From positions 1-53,655 of the forward strand of contig JAJZQO010000011.1 of NCBI GenBank assembly GCA_021847575.1: 53,655 nt of DNA, given 5' to 3'. The notes below the pieces were generated by a model. The model searched no databases, was not told the DNA's origin, and saw nothing but the letters and a program-made list of their open reading frames with translations. The DNA comes from Bacillota bacterium. Its GTDB lineage: Bacteria; Bacillota; Sulfobacillia; JAJZYS01; JAJYTV01. The position numbers and the translations under genes were made by a program. Below, one piece after another: positions 17,823 through 26,558 of the stretch (the first letter of the stretch is position 1; each line of letters begins with the position of its first letter).

Positions 17823-19088
17823 TTGACCGACGTCCCGTTGCCGACGCAGCGCCCGAGGCCCACCGACTGGCGGCTCATGATGACGCTCTTCCTGTTTACG
17901 GGCCTGGCCGAATCCCTCGCCTTTGGCCACTTTCAGGCCTTCACGCCGCTCTACCTGCACGAACTGCACGTGCCCGCGAGCCAGATACCCGCGTGGACAG
18001 GTTTCCTTGGCATGATTGGCTTCATCCTCGGCATCCCGCTGCTGCCGTTCTGGGGCCCCTTGGCCGAGCGGGTCGGGCGAAAGCCGATCATCGTACGCAG
18101 CGCCGTGATCGAAGCCGTGATGTTTCTCATCGCGAGTCAGGCCGGCTCGCCCTATGCGCTCGCCCTGGCGCGTTTCCTGTCGGGCTTCGTGATGGGCAAC
18201 ACCGGCGTGATGCTCGCGCTGCAGTCGGAGGTGTCGCCGCCGAAGCGCGTGGGCCTCGCGATTGCTCTCGTCAGCGCCGGGCCCTCGATCGCCATCGCTG
18301 CCGGACCGCTCCTGGGCGGCCTCGTAGCGACCAGCTTCGGGCTGCGCAGCCTCTTCCTGCTCGACGCCGCCCTGACGGCCTTCAGCGCCCTTCTCCTGAT
18401 GCTCTTCCTGCATGAGCCCCCGCGCGCGCCCAATCCCGCCTCGACGGGTCGCCTCGCGCTCGGCGCCGTCCGGGACGTTCTGGGCATCCCGCCTGTGCGC
18501 AACCTCTTTCTCGTCTACTTCCTGTTCTCGCTCGGACTCAGCGCCATCCAGCCCTTCCTGCCGCTCTGGATCCATGTTCTGCAGGGGCGGCCCGCCCCAG
18601 CCGTGCTGCATGGCCCAACCGCCTATATCGTGGGCCTGTTGCTCACGCTGGGCGGCATCGCCATGGCGGCGGGCACGCCGTTGCTCGGCTGGCTCGGCGA
18701 CCGGTCGGGCGTGCGGCTGGCCCTGCTTTTGAGCCTGCTCGTGAACGGTGTCGGAGCGGCGGGGCAGGCGGCCGCGCCGAACCTTGCCCAGTTCGCCGTG
18801 TGGCGCATGGTGCAGGGCCTCGGCCAGGGTGGTGTCGGCGCCAACATCATGACGACTCTCGCCCGCATCGCGCCCCCCGAACGTCGCGCGTCACTCATGA
18901 ACCTCGGACTGCTGCCGCAGCAGGTGTCCTGGTTTGTCGGTCCCCTGCTCGGCACTGCCCTCACGCAGCTTTACGGCCTGCAGGCGATGCTGCTCGCTGC
19001 CGCCGCGGTCGCATTCCTGAGTTGGCCGCTCGCCGCGCTTTGGCTGCCGCGGCTGCGAAGTGCGGCCGATGAAGGCGGCGGAAAGTGA
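17823..19088 (+). CDS. MFS transporter, drug-efflux type
   Basis: A 421-residue major facilitator protein with about twelve hydrophobic segments. The loop 2-3 signature is seen as GPLAERVGRKPII, repeated in the second half as GWLGDRSGVRLAL. The helix-5-type SAGPSIAIAAGPLLGGLVA segment is typical of H+-coupled drug antiporters. TTG 17823 is chosen because GGGAGG (17809-17814) lies 8 nt upstream; the longer frame from 17775 lacks such a site. The substrate is unknown. It is divergent from aconitase and convergent with the UspA gene. Confidence 0.9.
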   Translation: MTDVPLPTQRPRPTDWRLMMTLFLFTGLAESLAFGHFQAFTPLYLHELHVPASQIPAWTGFLGMIGFILGIPLLPFWGPLAERVGRKPIIVRSAVIEAVMFLIASQAGSPYALALARFLSGFVMGNTGVMLALQSEVSPPKRVGLAIALVSAGPSIAIAAGPLLGGLVATSFGLRSLFLLDAALTAFSALLLMLFLHEPPRAPNPASTGRLALGAVRDVLGIPPVRNLFLVYFLFSLGLSAIQPFLPLWIHVLQGRPAPAVLHGPTAYIVGLLLTLGGIAMAAGTPLLGWLGDRSGVRLALLLSLLVNGVGAAGQAAAPNLAQFAVWRMVQGLGQGGVGANIMTTLARIAPPERRASLMNLGLLPQQVSWFVGPLLGTALTQLYGLQAMLLAAAAVAFLSWPLAALWLPRLRSAADEGGGK

Positions 19089-19089
19089 A

Positions 19090-19115
19090 AGCCGGGCGGA
19101 TCGCGCCACCCGGCT
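19090..19115. terminator. Terminator between the MFS and UspA genes
   Basis: AGCCGGG (19090-19096) pairs with CCCGGCT (19109-19115), two nucleotides after the transporter stop and before the converging UspA stop. Confidence 0.65.
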
Positions 19116-19124
19116 GGCGAGACG

Positions 19125-19535
19125 TCAGACGATGAGCAAAGGCACTGTCAGGTAGTGGGCCAGTTGCTGGCTCACCGAGCCGAGGACGAGCTTGGCGAGG
19201 CTGGGCTTGCGTCGCTTCCCCACCACGACCAGGTCGAAACTCTTGGCCACTTCCGTCAGGACGGCATGCGGCACGCCTTCGCGCAGGATTTCATTTGCAA
19301 CGTTGCGGCCGCCCAAGGCAGCCCGCGTCGCGGCAAAGACCTCGTGTCCGTACTTTGCGGTCTCCTCGCGCCAGACCGTCTCGTTGTAGGCGATGGCGGC
19401 GTCCGGGAAATATTCCGTAGGATTGCGCAGCACGGAGATCAGGGTGATCTCGACGTCCGCGGGAAAGTTGGCCGCGATGAAGCCGGCCGCCGACAACGCG
19501 CCATCCGAACCGTCGGTCGCAAGCAGAATGCGCAT
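19125..19535 (-). CDS. Universal stress protein, UspA family
   Basis: A 136-residue single-domain Usp protein with the alpha/beta Rossmann-like fold: MRILLATDGSDGALSAAGF at the start, LVVVGKRRKPSLAKLVLGSVSQQL near the end, and a terminal VPLLIV strand. The second stretch corresponds to the nucleotide loop of ATP-binding Usp proteins (G-2x-G-9x-G-S/T), but the second glycine is replaced by lysine or arginine, so ATP binding is uncertain. GAGGAGG lies 8 nt before the ATG. Usp proteins modulate stress survival; the specific role is unknown. Confidence 0.92.
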   Translation of the reverse strand: MRILLATDGSDGALSAAGFIAANFPADVEITLISVLRNPTEYFPDAAIAYNETVWREETAKYGHEVFAATRAALGGRNVANEILREGVPHAVLTEVAKSFDLVVVGKRRKPSLAKLVLGSVSQQLAHYLTVPLLIV

Positions 19536-19895
19536 GGTTCAAGCCTCCTCTGGTGAGGAACGCCACCGTCAACCTCATGTTAGCAGAGCCGCGCGACGGC
19601 TCCCAGGCCCGGTGCGGCGCGCAAAGCAACCCGGAGCCGACGCGGCGGGGATCACGGCGCCAGTCTCGCTGGCGAGGCAACCCCGCGCGCGGGGCACAAG
19701 ATGACCAGCTGAAGCGCGAGCAGCGCCGGCACACCGCTCCCGACAGGCAGGCGCAGTATGCCCCCCGGGAAACCCTCGCGGGCGATGTGCGCCGATGCGT
19801 TGCGGTCCTTCCTTGCATCACGCCTCGCTGAACGACTCCGCAGGACTGACGCACCGCGGTCTGGAAGGTAGGAACTGACCAAGGAGGGCTCGGCT
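19536..19895. other. Intergenic region between the UspA and PHP genes
   Basis: A divergent control region without a recognisable protein. It contains the hairpin CGCCAG/CTGGCG (about 19659-19675) and the palindrome CCCCGCGCGCGGGG just after it. I tested it by eye for common riboswitch motifs (SAM, TPP, cobalamin, ZTP) and found none convincing. The PHP gene's AAGGAGGG site is at 19881-19888. Confidence 0.4.
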
Positions 19896-21170
19896 GTGGC
19901 AGACTGGCGGCACCTCAGACTTCTGCAACGTTCGATTCCCGGCTCGGCAGGGGGCAGCTACATCGAGCTTCCCTTCGAGTGCCCGGATCAGGTCGCGCTG
20001 CTGCAAATCGCGATCGAGGTGCAGGGCGGGCCGGACACGGTGATCGACTTCGGCCTGCTGGACCCGGACGGCGTGCGCGGCTGGAGCGGCGGCGCCAGGC
20101 GCGAGGCGGTCGTCGGGGCGCAACTCGCTACTCCGGGCTACCGGCCGGGACCGCTCACGCCAGGGCGCTGGGCCGTCCTTCTCGGTGCCTACGCCGTTCC
20201 GGCAGAGGGCTGCACGGTGTCGGCCCGCATCGCGTATCTGCCCCGCGGCGCCCGTTGGTTGCGCGGCGAACTGCACGTGCACACCATGCACAGCGACGGA
20301 ACAGACGCTCCTTGGCAGGTGGCGGAGGCTGTCGCCGATCTCGGCCTCGACTTCGTCGCCCTGACCGACCACAACAACACGACCGCGGCGACCGGCTTCC
20401 CGGTGCGCCCGGACGTCTTCGCGATCTGTGGCATGGAGTGGACAACCCTCAAGGGCCACTGCAACCTGCTGGGTTCGCGCAAGCCGCTTGACGACTTCCG
20501 CGTGGCAACGACCGGACAAGCCCGCGCGGGTATCGCCGAGGCCCGCGCGCGAGGCGCCTTCGTCTCGGTCAGCCATCCGTTCGACGACAGTTGCCAGGGC
20601 TGCGACTGGGGCTGGGGCCTCGACCTCGATTTCGACGCCGTGGAAATCTGGAACGGACCCTGGCGCCCGTGCAACCAGGCGGCACTCGCATGGTGGCAGC
20701 AGGAGCTCGCGCGGGGCCGCCGCCTGCCGGCCATCGGCGGCAGCGATCGGCACGGTCCCCATCCATGGGTGCGCTACGGCATGCCGACGAACTGGGTGCT
20801 TGCGGCGGAGCCGACCACCGAAGCCGTTCTCGACGCCTTGCGCCACGGGCGCGTCGCGCTGAGCGTGGAGCCGGCGGGCCCGCTGCTGGATTTGCGCTCA
20901 GGTCCCCATGTGCAGGGCGATCTGGTGCCCGCGGGCGGCCCGCACGGCCTCGAGTTGCGCGCGAAGGTGCGGCCCGGCGACCGCTTGCGCCTGTACAGCG
21001 AGCGCGGTCTCGAACGTGAGGAAGTGCTCGCGCAGGAAGAGCTGGCGCTCGCCTTCGCCAGGGAGGACCGCCGCTTTTGGCGCGCGGAACTCTGGCGCTG
21101 GTTCGACGAGGTGCGCTACGAGCTGCCGGCGGCCCTCTCGAACCCGGTTTACTTCGCGCCGAGCGCCTGA
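19896..21170 (+). CDS. PHP-domain metallohydrolase, CehA/McbA-like
   Basis: A 424-residue protein. The first 120 or so residues form a beta-rich leader. From residue about 125 a PHP domain begins with GELHVHTMHSDGTDAPWQV (HxH metal motif), followed by DFVALTDHNNTTAA and the ICGMEWTT, VSVSHPFDD and IGGSDRHGPH motifs. These supply the His/Asp/Glu ligands of a polynuclear metal site. CehA/McbA-family members hydrolyse phosphoester or carbamate-type bonds; the substrate here is unknown. GTG 19896 has AAGGAGGG 7 nt upstream. Its 3' end overlaps the convergent MFS gene by 22 nt. Confidence 0.88.
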   Translation: MADWRHLRLLQRSIPGSAGGSYIELPFECPDQVALLQIAIEVQGGPDTVIDFGLLDPDGVRGWSGGARREAVVGAQLATPGYRPGPLTPGRWAVLLGAYAVPAEGCTVSARIAYLPRGARWLRGELHVHTMHSDGTDAPWQVAEAVADLGLDFVALTDHNNTTAATGFPVRPDVFAICGMEWTTLKGHCNLLGSRKPLDDFRVATTGQARAGIAEARARGAFVSVSHPFDDSCQGCDWGWGLDLDFDAVEIWNGPWRPCNQAALAWWQQELARGRRLPAIGGSDRHGPHPWVRYGMPTNWVLAAEPTTEAVLDALRHGRVALSVEPAGPLLDLRSGPHVQGDLVPAGGPHGLELRAKVRPGDRLRLYSERGLEREEVLAQEELALAFAREDRRFWRAELWRWFDEVRYELPAALSNPVYFAPSA

Positions 21171-22372
21171 CGTCCCGTGCCGGACAGGAGGCCCAGCGCG
21201 ACGAGGCAGGCGGCGCCCGAGATGTAAAACAGCATCTGGTAGCCGAGATGATCCATCGCAAGCCCGATGAGCGGTTCCGCGGCGACCGTCGCGAGTCCGG
21301 TCGCCAGGATGTAGAGGCCCGTGTAGGCGCCCATCTTCGTCTTCGTCAGGTCGGTCACCCATGGATAGCCGTTGATGTTCACGAGCGCCCAGCCGAGGCC
21401 GCCGACGAACGCGGCCAGGCGCAGCGCGAACAAGCTGGGCAGGAAGGGGATCGCCAGGAAGGCGAGACCCAGCACGAGCGCACCCGTCTGCAGTGTCAGC
21501 CTGCGTCCGATCCGTCCGGCTACCAGGCCGCTCGGGTAGGCGCCAAGCAGGTAGGCGACGGCGAAGATGCCTATGGTGATCACGGCAGTTGCCGAAGATA
21601 CGTGCAGGTGGTAGACGCCGTAGGTCACGAAGAATGCGTCGACCGAACTCTCGCCCGCCGTCCAGAAGAAAATGGCGAGAAGCAGGTACACGCCGGTGCG
21701 ATCCGCATTCCGCCAGACCTCCACCGCCGCCCTCCACAGATGGACGAGGCCGACCGTCTCCGACTGGGGAATGTCCTGGGGTTCGCGGATGCCGAGGCGC
21801 AGCAGGGCCGGAACGACGAAGAACAGTGCGCCGACGACCAGGAACGGGAGGTCGCGCGAGACCCTGTAGAGCATGGGGCCGCCAAAGAAGGCGAGCAGGG
21901 CGCCGATCCCCGCCAGCAGGTTGATGATGCCGTTCGCCTGACTCCGCCGCGAGGCGGGAGTGATGTCCGGCATCAGGGCGATCGTCGGAGCGTAGAAGAT
22001 GTTGGAAGCAAAGGCGTAGATGATGTCGATCGTGACGAGAAAGAGCGCACCAAACTGCCAAGGCAGCATGAGAAACAGAAGACCCGCGATCGGCATGCCG
22101 ATAACAATGTAGGGCATGCGCCGCCCCTGCCGCGTCCAGGTGCGATCGGATCGGGCCGCGAAGTAGAGGTTCAACACGAGTCCGGAGAGCGAGCGGAACG
22201 CTACGATCGCGCCGATCAGGCCGACGCTGGACAGGTAGTGGCGCAGGAAGAGCGGCACGTACGAGTTGTAGAGCGCGCTGGCCAGGGAGATCGAGAACAT
22301 GCCGAAGCCGAGCAGGAACGTGCGGCGGACATTCAGCCGCTCACGGGGCACCGCTGTCAACACATTGCTCAA
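21149..22372 (-). CDS. MFS transporter, sugar-type
   Basis: A 407-residue, twelve-segment membrane protein of the major facilitator superfamily. The loop SDRTWTRQGRRMPYIVIG resembles the D-R-(T/S)-x-x-R-x-G-R-R-x-P stretch of the GPH/SLC45-like sugar transporters, and NINGYPWVTDLT in the second half fits the same group. The start is taken at TTG 22372 with GAGGG about 9 nt upstream; GTG and TTG codons shortly after are alternatives. It lies back to back with the alpha-mannosidase gene, with 59 nt between starts, so uptake of mannosides or mannose-containing oligosaccharides is a reasonable inference. Confidence 0.88.
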   Translation of the reverse strand: MSNVLTAVPRERLNVRRTFLLGFGMFSISLASALYNSYVPLFLRHYLSSVGLIGAIVAFRSLSGLVLNLYFAARSDRTWTRQGRRMPYIVIGMPIAGLLFLMLPWQFGALFLVTIDIIYAFASNIFYAPTIALMPDITPASRRSQANGIINLLAGIGALLAFFGGPMLYRVSRDLPFLVVGALFFVVPALLRLGIREPQDIPQSETVGLVHLWRAAVEVWRNADRTGVYLLLAIFFWTAGESSVDAFFVTYGVYHLHVSSATAVITIGIFAVAYLLGAYPSGLVAGRIGRRLTLQTGALVLGLAFLAIPFLPSLFALRLAAFVGGLGWALVNINGYPWVTDLTKTKMGAYTGLYILATGLATVAAEPLIGLAMDHLGYQMLFYISGAACLVALGLLSGTGRQALGAK

Positions 22373-22431
22373 AAGCCGCAGCCCTCACGCATGGGCGCAC
22401 ACCTTCTTTGCTGGGTGACGGGAGGCACGAA

Positions 22432-25400
22432 ATGGACCTTCGCAGCGAGTACGACTTCTGGCAGGCGGCACTGAGGCGCTTCAGCATCCTGGAAGAGCGG
22501 CCGATCGCACTGCCGCGGGTCGTCTGCGTCAAGGACGGCCAAGCCGCGCCGCCGCAGCCTCTCGGCCCGCACGGGCTCTGGCCCGACCCGCGCGCGGACG
22601 AGCTACAGGTGCAGCTGGAAAGCGAGGTGCCCTGGGCCGACGCCCGTCTGCGCCTCGACGTCGACGGCGAGGGGCTACTGCTGGTTGACGGAACCAGTCG
22701 CGCCGCGAGCAACGCGTTTCACCACCACGCCGACCTTCACCTGCCGCCAGGCCGGCACCAGTTGCGCCTCGAGGTCCTGCGCACCGGTCTCATGGGCGTC
22801 GAGGTCCCGTCGCCTCGCCTCCGGCTAGGCTGGCAGCGCATCGACCGCGAGGCCGAGGCGGCCGCCTACGATCTTGCGGCGCTCGCCGAGTGGACAATCG
22901 ACGAGGGCACGCCGCCAGCGGCGGCCTCGCTGGGCCGCGACGGACTGCTCGATGCCTTGCGCCCCTTGCGCGCCTTGCCTCCCGATCGGCGCGTGCTGCA
23001 GGACTGGCTCGCGCGCCAAGGAGCATCCGCGGAGGAGGAGGGCCTGCGCCGTGCCCTGCGATCGCCTGCCGACGGCCTTCCCGCCCTGCGCGGTCCGGAC
23101 AAAAAAGAGGTTGCCCAGGCGGTGCGCGAGGTGGCCGTCCGGCTCAGGCGCCTTTTCGCCGACCTCGGATCCCGCCTGCCCGCCGGCGTGGGAGATGTGG
23201 TCCCGCTGGGCCACGCCCACATTGACCTCGCCTGGCTGTGGCGCATGCAGACCGCCCGCAAGAAGGCCCGTCGCACGTACGCGACACAGGCCGAGCTCCT
23301 CGCGAACCATCCGGACTGGCGTCTCGGCGTCTCACAGCCGGAACTCTGGCAGTGGCTGCGCGAGGATGAACCCGAGCTTTTCCGGCGCCTGCAGTCCTTC
23401 GCGGCCGAGGGACGCGTCGAGCCCCTCGGCGCGACCTGGGTCGAGATCGACGGACAGTTGCCCGACGCGTCGGTGGTACTCCGCCATCTGCTCTACGGCC
23501 TGCGCTACTTCGCGGCCCACGTGGGCGAACGGCCGACCACGGCGTTCCTGCCCGACAGTTTCGGCTTCGCGGCTGGCCTGCCCACACTCCTGGCCGCAGC
23601 CGGCGTTCGCCACTTCTGCACCACGAAGCTGCGTTGGAACGATGCGACGCGCTTCCCCTACACCGACTTCAGATGGGTCGGTCCCGACGGCAGCTCCGTC
23701 CAGGCGCACATCTTCTCCGCCGCCGAAGGCGGCTACAACGCGCCTGTGACCGTGCGCGACCTGCGAGCGACCGCCGAGCAGCACGCCCGCGACGGAGGCC
23801 GCGGCCCCTTGCTCTACGCGTTCGGCTACGGCGACGGCGGCGGCGGGCCGACGCAGGAGATGCTCGAGCGGCTGCGCCGCTACCGCGATCTGCCCCTGAT
23901 GCCGAATCTGACATGGCGCCCGCTGGCGGAGGCACTGCCGGAGGAAGCGACGCCGGCGCTGCGCGGTCCGCTCTACCTGGAGTACCACCGCGCCACGTAC
24001 ACGGCGCAGAGCTGGGCGAAGTACCTCTTGAGGCGGGCGGAGATTTGCCTCACGGCGGCGGAAACGCGCCGCACGTGGGTCAAGTCGGGCCTGACGTCCT
24101 CCTCGCCCGACTGGCGGATATTGATGCGTCTGCAGTTCCACGACATCCTGCCCGGCTCATCGATCGCATCCGTGTACAAAGACCTGCGCGACGACCTCGC
24201 TGGTCTCCTCGCACGGGCCAACCAGGGCGACAGGGCGTCGGTCGCGTCGCTCTGCGTCCCCGGGGAAGGCACCGCGTGCCTGGTTCTAGCCAACCGGGCG
24301 GGTTTCGGGTCCGGGCATTGCTTGGTCGAGGTGGAGCAGCCATATGCCCCCTTGATGGCCGACGGCAATCCGGGAGCCGCCCAGCGCCTGGGTGACAAGT
24401 ACCTCGTTCAAACTCCTCCGCTGCCCGCCTTTGGCGTCGCCGCGCTGCCCGTCGGCCCTGTCGAGCCGCAGGCGCCTCATCCGGCCCAGCTGTGCGACGA
24501 GGTCTGGCTGGAGGGTGGCGAAGTCAAGGTCAGAATCGGCCCCGCCGGCATCGAGAGCCTGCTCTACAGGGGCGAGGAACTGCTCGCGGGCGTGGCGGGC
24601 ATCGAGATGTACCGCCAGCACCCCGAACGGTTCGATGCATGGGAACTGGTGCCGCCTGATCTGCGCGTGCCGCTTGAACTGGACCATCTGCAGCCCTTGC
24701 GCGTCGAGTTCGGTCCGTTGCGCGACGCGGTGCTGCTCCGGCACTCGGGAGACGATGGTGTGCAGGTGCAGGAGAGGATTGCCCTCGAGCGCGAGAGCGG
24801 CCGGCTGACGGTGTCGATCAGCGCCAACGTGCCGGCGCGCCGCGTTGTCCTGCGCTACAGGCTGCCGTCCGTCCTCAGGGCGCAAGCGGTCACCGCCGAG
24901 GGCATGTGGGGTACTGAGTCGCATCCCACCGTGGGCGGCGGGCCGGGCGACGACGCTCGGTTCGAGTGGCCCGCCCAGCGCTTCGCGGACCTCTCGGAAC
25001 CGCATCTCGGCTTGGCCCTGCTCAACGACGCACGTTACGGCCACGCAGTCGAGGCGGGAACTCTCTATCTCACCATCGCCACGTCGCCGCTCTATCCCGA
25101 TCCCCACGCCGACGAAGAACCTGCCCCCGTCTCGCTCGAGATCCTGCCGCATCCAGGCGATTGGCGCGACGCGAACGTACTCGCGAAGGCGCATGTGCAC
25201 GCGGCTGGCATCGACGCAGATCTCCGCGAGACCGTCCCCCTGGTGCCCTGCGGTCCATGCTCCGGCCTGGCGGGCAACGTGCGCCTGTTGGGTCTGAAGC
25301 CCGCCGAGGACGGCTCGGGAGACGTCATTGTCCACCTGGGCGAAGTGCATGGCGACCGCTGCGTCTGCGACCTCGGCTTCCCTTGGCGGATCGCCAGCGC

Positions 25401-25536
25401 CAGCCTCTGCCATCTGGTCAGCGAAGAACCGGACGGCCCAGACAGCCGTCTCACGCCCACACCGGAAGGGCGGACCTTGCAGGTCCGCTTCCTGCCGCAC
25501 CAGTTGATCGTCCTGCGCATCCGACCAGTCAGGTAA
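22432..25536 (+). CDS. Glycoside hydrolase family 38 alpha-mannosidase
   Basis: A 1034-residue enzyme of the large class II alpha-mannosidase type, a retaining zinc-dependent hydrolase of alpha-mannosides. The zinc site starts with GHAHIDLAWLW (His263, Asp265). The nucleophile is expected at Asp375 in LPDSFGFAAGLP. A further conserved histidine lies in RLQFHDILPGSSIASVY. The long beta-rich C-terminal half has the usual GH38 layout. There is no signal peptide, so it works in the cytoplasm on imported substrate. ATG 22432 has GGGAGG upstream. Together with the divergent sugar-type MFS gene it looks like a small mannoside utilisation unit. Confidence 0.93.
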   Translation: MDLRSEYDFWQAALRRFSILEERPIALPRVVCVKDGQAAPPQPLGPHGLWPDPRADELQVQLESEVPWADARLRLDVDGEGLLLVDGTSRAASNAFHHHADLHLPPGRHQLRLEVLRTGLMGVEVPSPRLRLGWQRIDREAEAAAYDLAALAEWTIDEGTPPAAASLGRDGLLDALRPLRALPPDRRVLQDWLARQGASAEEEGLRRALRSPADGLPALRGPDKKEVAQAVREVAVRLRRLFADLGSRLPAGVGDVVPLGHAHIDLAWLWRMQTARKKARRTYATQAELLANHPDWRLGVSQPELWQWLREDEPELFRRLQSFAAEGRVEPLGATWVEIDGQLPDASVVLRHLLYGLRYFAAHVGERPTTAFLPDSFGFAAGLPTLLAAAGVRHFCTTKLRWNDATRFPYTDFRWVGPDGSSVQAHIFSAAEGGYNAPVTVRDLRATAEQHARDGGRGPLLYAFGYGDGGGGPTQEMLERLRRYRDLPLMPNLTWRPLAEALPEEATPALRGPLYLEYHRATYTAQSWAKYLLRRAEICLTAAETRRTWVKSGLTSSSPDWRILMRLQFHDILPGSSIASVYKDLRDDLAGLLARANQGDRASVASLCVPGEGTACLVLANRAGFGSGHCLVEVEQPYAPLMADGNPGAAQRLGDKYLVQTPPLPAFGVAALPVGPVEPQAPHPAQLCDEVWLEGGEVKVRIGPAGIESLLYRGEELLAGVAGIEMYRQHPERFDAWELVPPDLRVPLELDHLQPLRVEFGPLRDAVLLRHSGDDGVQVQERIALERESGRLTVSISANVPARRVVLRYRLPSVLRAQAVTAEGMWGTESHPTVGGGPGDDARFEWPAQRFADLSEPHLGLALLNDARYGHAVEAGTLYLTIATSPLYPDPHADEEPAPVSLEILPHPGDWRDANVLAKAHVHAAGIDADLRETVPLVPCGPCSGLAGNVRLLGLKPAEDGSGDVIVHLGEVHGDRCVCDLGFPWRIASASLCHLVSEEPDGPDSRLTPTPEGRTLQVRFLPHQLIVLRIRPVR

Positions 25537-25560
25537 AGTACGGCGCCGCGCACCGTACTT
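25536..25560. terminator. Terminator after the alpha-mannosidase
   Basis: AAGTACGG (25536-25543) pairs with CCGTACTT (25553-25560) across a 9-nt loop, overlapping the stop codon. A T-rich tract follows about 25 nt later. Confidence 0.65.
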
Positions 25561-25597
25561 GGCCGGTGCCGGCGCCCTTAAATCTTTTGAAGCTGGT

Positions 25598-25828
25598 TCA
25601 GGTCCGGATGGCGATTTCGTCCCAGCTGGCGCATTCCACGATCGACACGAGCTCATGCCCCGACTTCTCGGCCCAGAGCGAGAGGTCGGTACGCGCGCCG
25701 GGATCGTCGCTCAGTACGACGAGGACACGCCCTCCGGCAAGTTCCCGCATCATGCGGATCGCCTCCATGAGTGGGCCCGGACAGAGCAGGCCGCGCGCGT
25801 CGAGAACGTCAGTGGTGACCGCGGGCAT
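25598..25828 (-). CDS. TusA/SirA-like sulfur carrier protein
   Basis: A 76-residue protein with the TusA fold. The N-terminal DARGLLCPGPLMEAIRMMREL carries the conserved Cys of the CPxP motif, which forms persulfides in sulfur-transfer proteins. The rest (GRVLVVLSDDPGARTDLSLWAEKSGHEL) matches the family's beta-alpha-beta core. ATG 25828 is clear: GGAGGTGG lies 5 nt upstream. The frame is open further up but without homology. It is not next to dsr, sox or tus genes here, so its partner is unknown. Confidence 0.9.
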   Translation of the reverse strand: MPAVTTDVLDARGLLCPGPLMEAIRMMRELAGGRVLVVLSDDPGARTDLSLWAEKSGHELVSIVECASWDEIAIRT

Positions 25829-26058
25829 CGGTTCCACCTCCAATGGGACCAGGCGCTCACGCGCCCCTTCAGCATCATTGGCGCACGGCCAGGGCCGCAC
25901 CGGCAACGACCGAACGGACTGGGCCCAACGGACCTGCTGGGCGACACGCCCCCCGCGCCGCTTGCACGTCGGACGATCGTGCCGCGTGAACCGGGACATG
26001 GCCCGGGTGGGCACCAGCCGCGGACCTCCGGCAGATGACCGCGGGCCACGTGGCCGAC

Positions 26059-26087
26059 TTGCTAACCGCGTCCCGCGGCGCTATATT
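26059..26087 (+). promoter_or_regulatory. Promoter for the RRM protein gene
   Basis: TTGCTA (26059-26064), 17-nt spacer, TATATT (26082-26087). It predicts a 5' leader of about 100 nt before the RRM start codon. Confidence 0.6.
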
Positions 26088-26195
26088 GTTAGTGTCGCTT
26101 TGGGCAGCTTGTCTGGGTCTACTGGCTCGTGTTTTGGCCATGTCTCCTGGCACTTCCAAGCGAACGATAAGAATGAAGGGAGTGCAGAATAGGAC

Positions 26196-26471
26196 TTGGT
26201 CAAGACTCTCTATTTCGGCAACTTGCCGTGGTCTGTCAGCAGTGAGGACCTGACCCGTGCGGTCTCGCAGTACGCCGAGGTAATCGCGGCGCGCATTGCA
26301 ACCGACCGTGAGACGGGCCGTTCGCGCGGTTTCGGGTTCGTCGAGGTTCCTGCCGACAAGGCGCAGGAAGTCATCGACGCCCTCAACGGCGCCGATTGGG
26401 AAGGCCGCGAGTTGACGGTCAACGAGGCGAAGCCCCGCGAGAACAGGGCGCCGGCTCCGCGCCGCTACTAA
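26196..26471 (+). CDS. Single-RRM RNA-binding protein
   Basis: A 91-residue protein consisting of one RNA recognition motif. RNP2 is TLYFGNLPWS (residues 4-13) and RNP1 is GRSRGFGFVEV (about 41-51). The tail is short and basic, ending PAPRRY. Bacterial Rbp proteins of this kind bind single-stranded RNA and are often cold-induced. The TTG start at 26196 has only a weak site (AGGA) next to it and a GAAGGGAG further up. The long leader from the 26059 promoter may carry translational control. A strong terminator follows, so the gene is monocistronic. Confidence 0.93.
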   Translation: MVKTLYFGNLPWSVSSEDLTRAVSQYAEVIAARIATDRETGRSRGFGFVEVPADKAQEVIDALNGADWEGRELTVNEAKPRENRAPAPRRY

Positions 26472-26484
26472 GCCGATATAACGT

Positions 26485-26515
26485 CGACGGACCCGGCTGC
26501 GTGCCGGGTCCGTCG
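26485..26515. terminator. Terminator after the RRM gene
   Basis: CGACGGACCCGGC (26485-26497) pairs perfectly with GCCGGGTCCGTCG (26503-26515) across a 5-nt loop, followed by TGCTTTG. Confidence 0.9.
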
Positions 26516-26522
26516 TGCTTTG

Positions 26523-26558
26523 CTAGGGTGTAGCACATGCTTATGTGGTACACCCTAG
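26523..26558. promoter_or_regulatory. 36-nt inverted repeat over the amidase start
   Basis: CTAGGGTGTA (26523-26532) pairs with TACACCCTAG (26549-26558). After one G-G mismatch, CACAT pairs with ATGTG around a 4-nt loop. It covers the AGGGTG ribosome binding site and the first candidate ATG (26537). It is either a translation-blocking hairpin or a DNA operator in the promoter region. Confidence 0.65.

Noticed and set aside
19560-19890. Riboswitch in the UspA-PHP intergenic region
   Set aside because: Hairpins and a GGCAACC string are present, but no full SAM, TPP, cobalamin or ZTP core could be assembled, and the downstream genes give no metabolic hint.
19928-19945. tRNA T-arm-like sequence GTTCGATTCCCGG
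   Set aside because: It lies inside the start of the PHP coding sequence and no acceptor, D or anticodon stems surround it.
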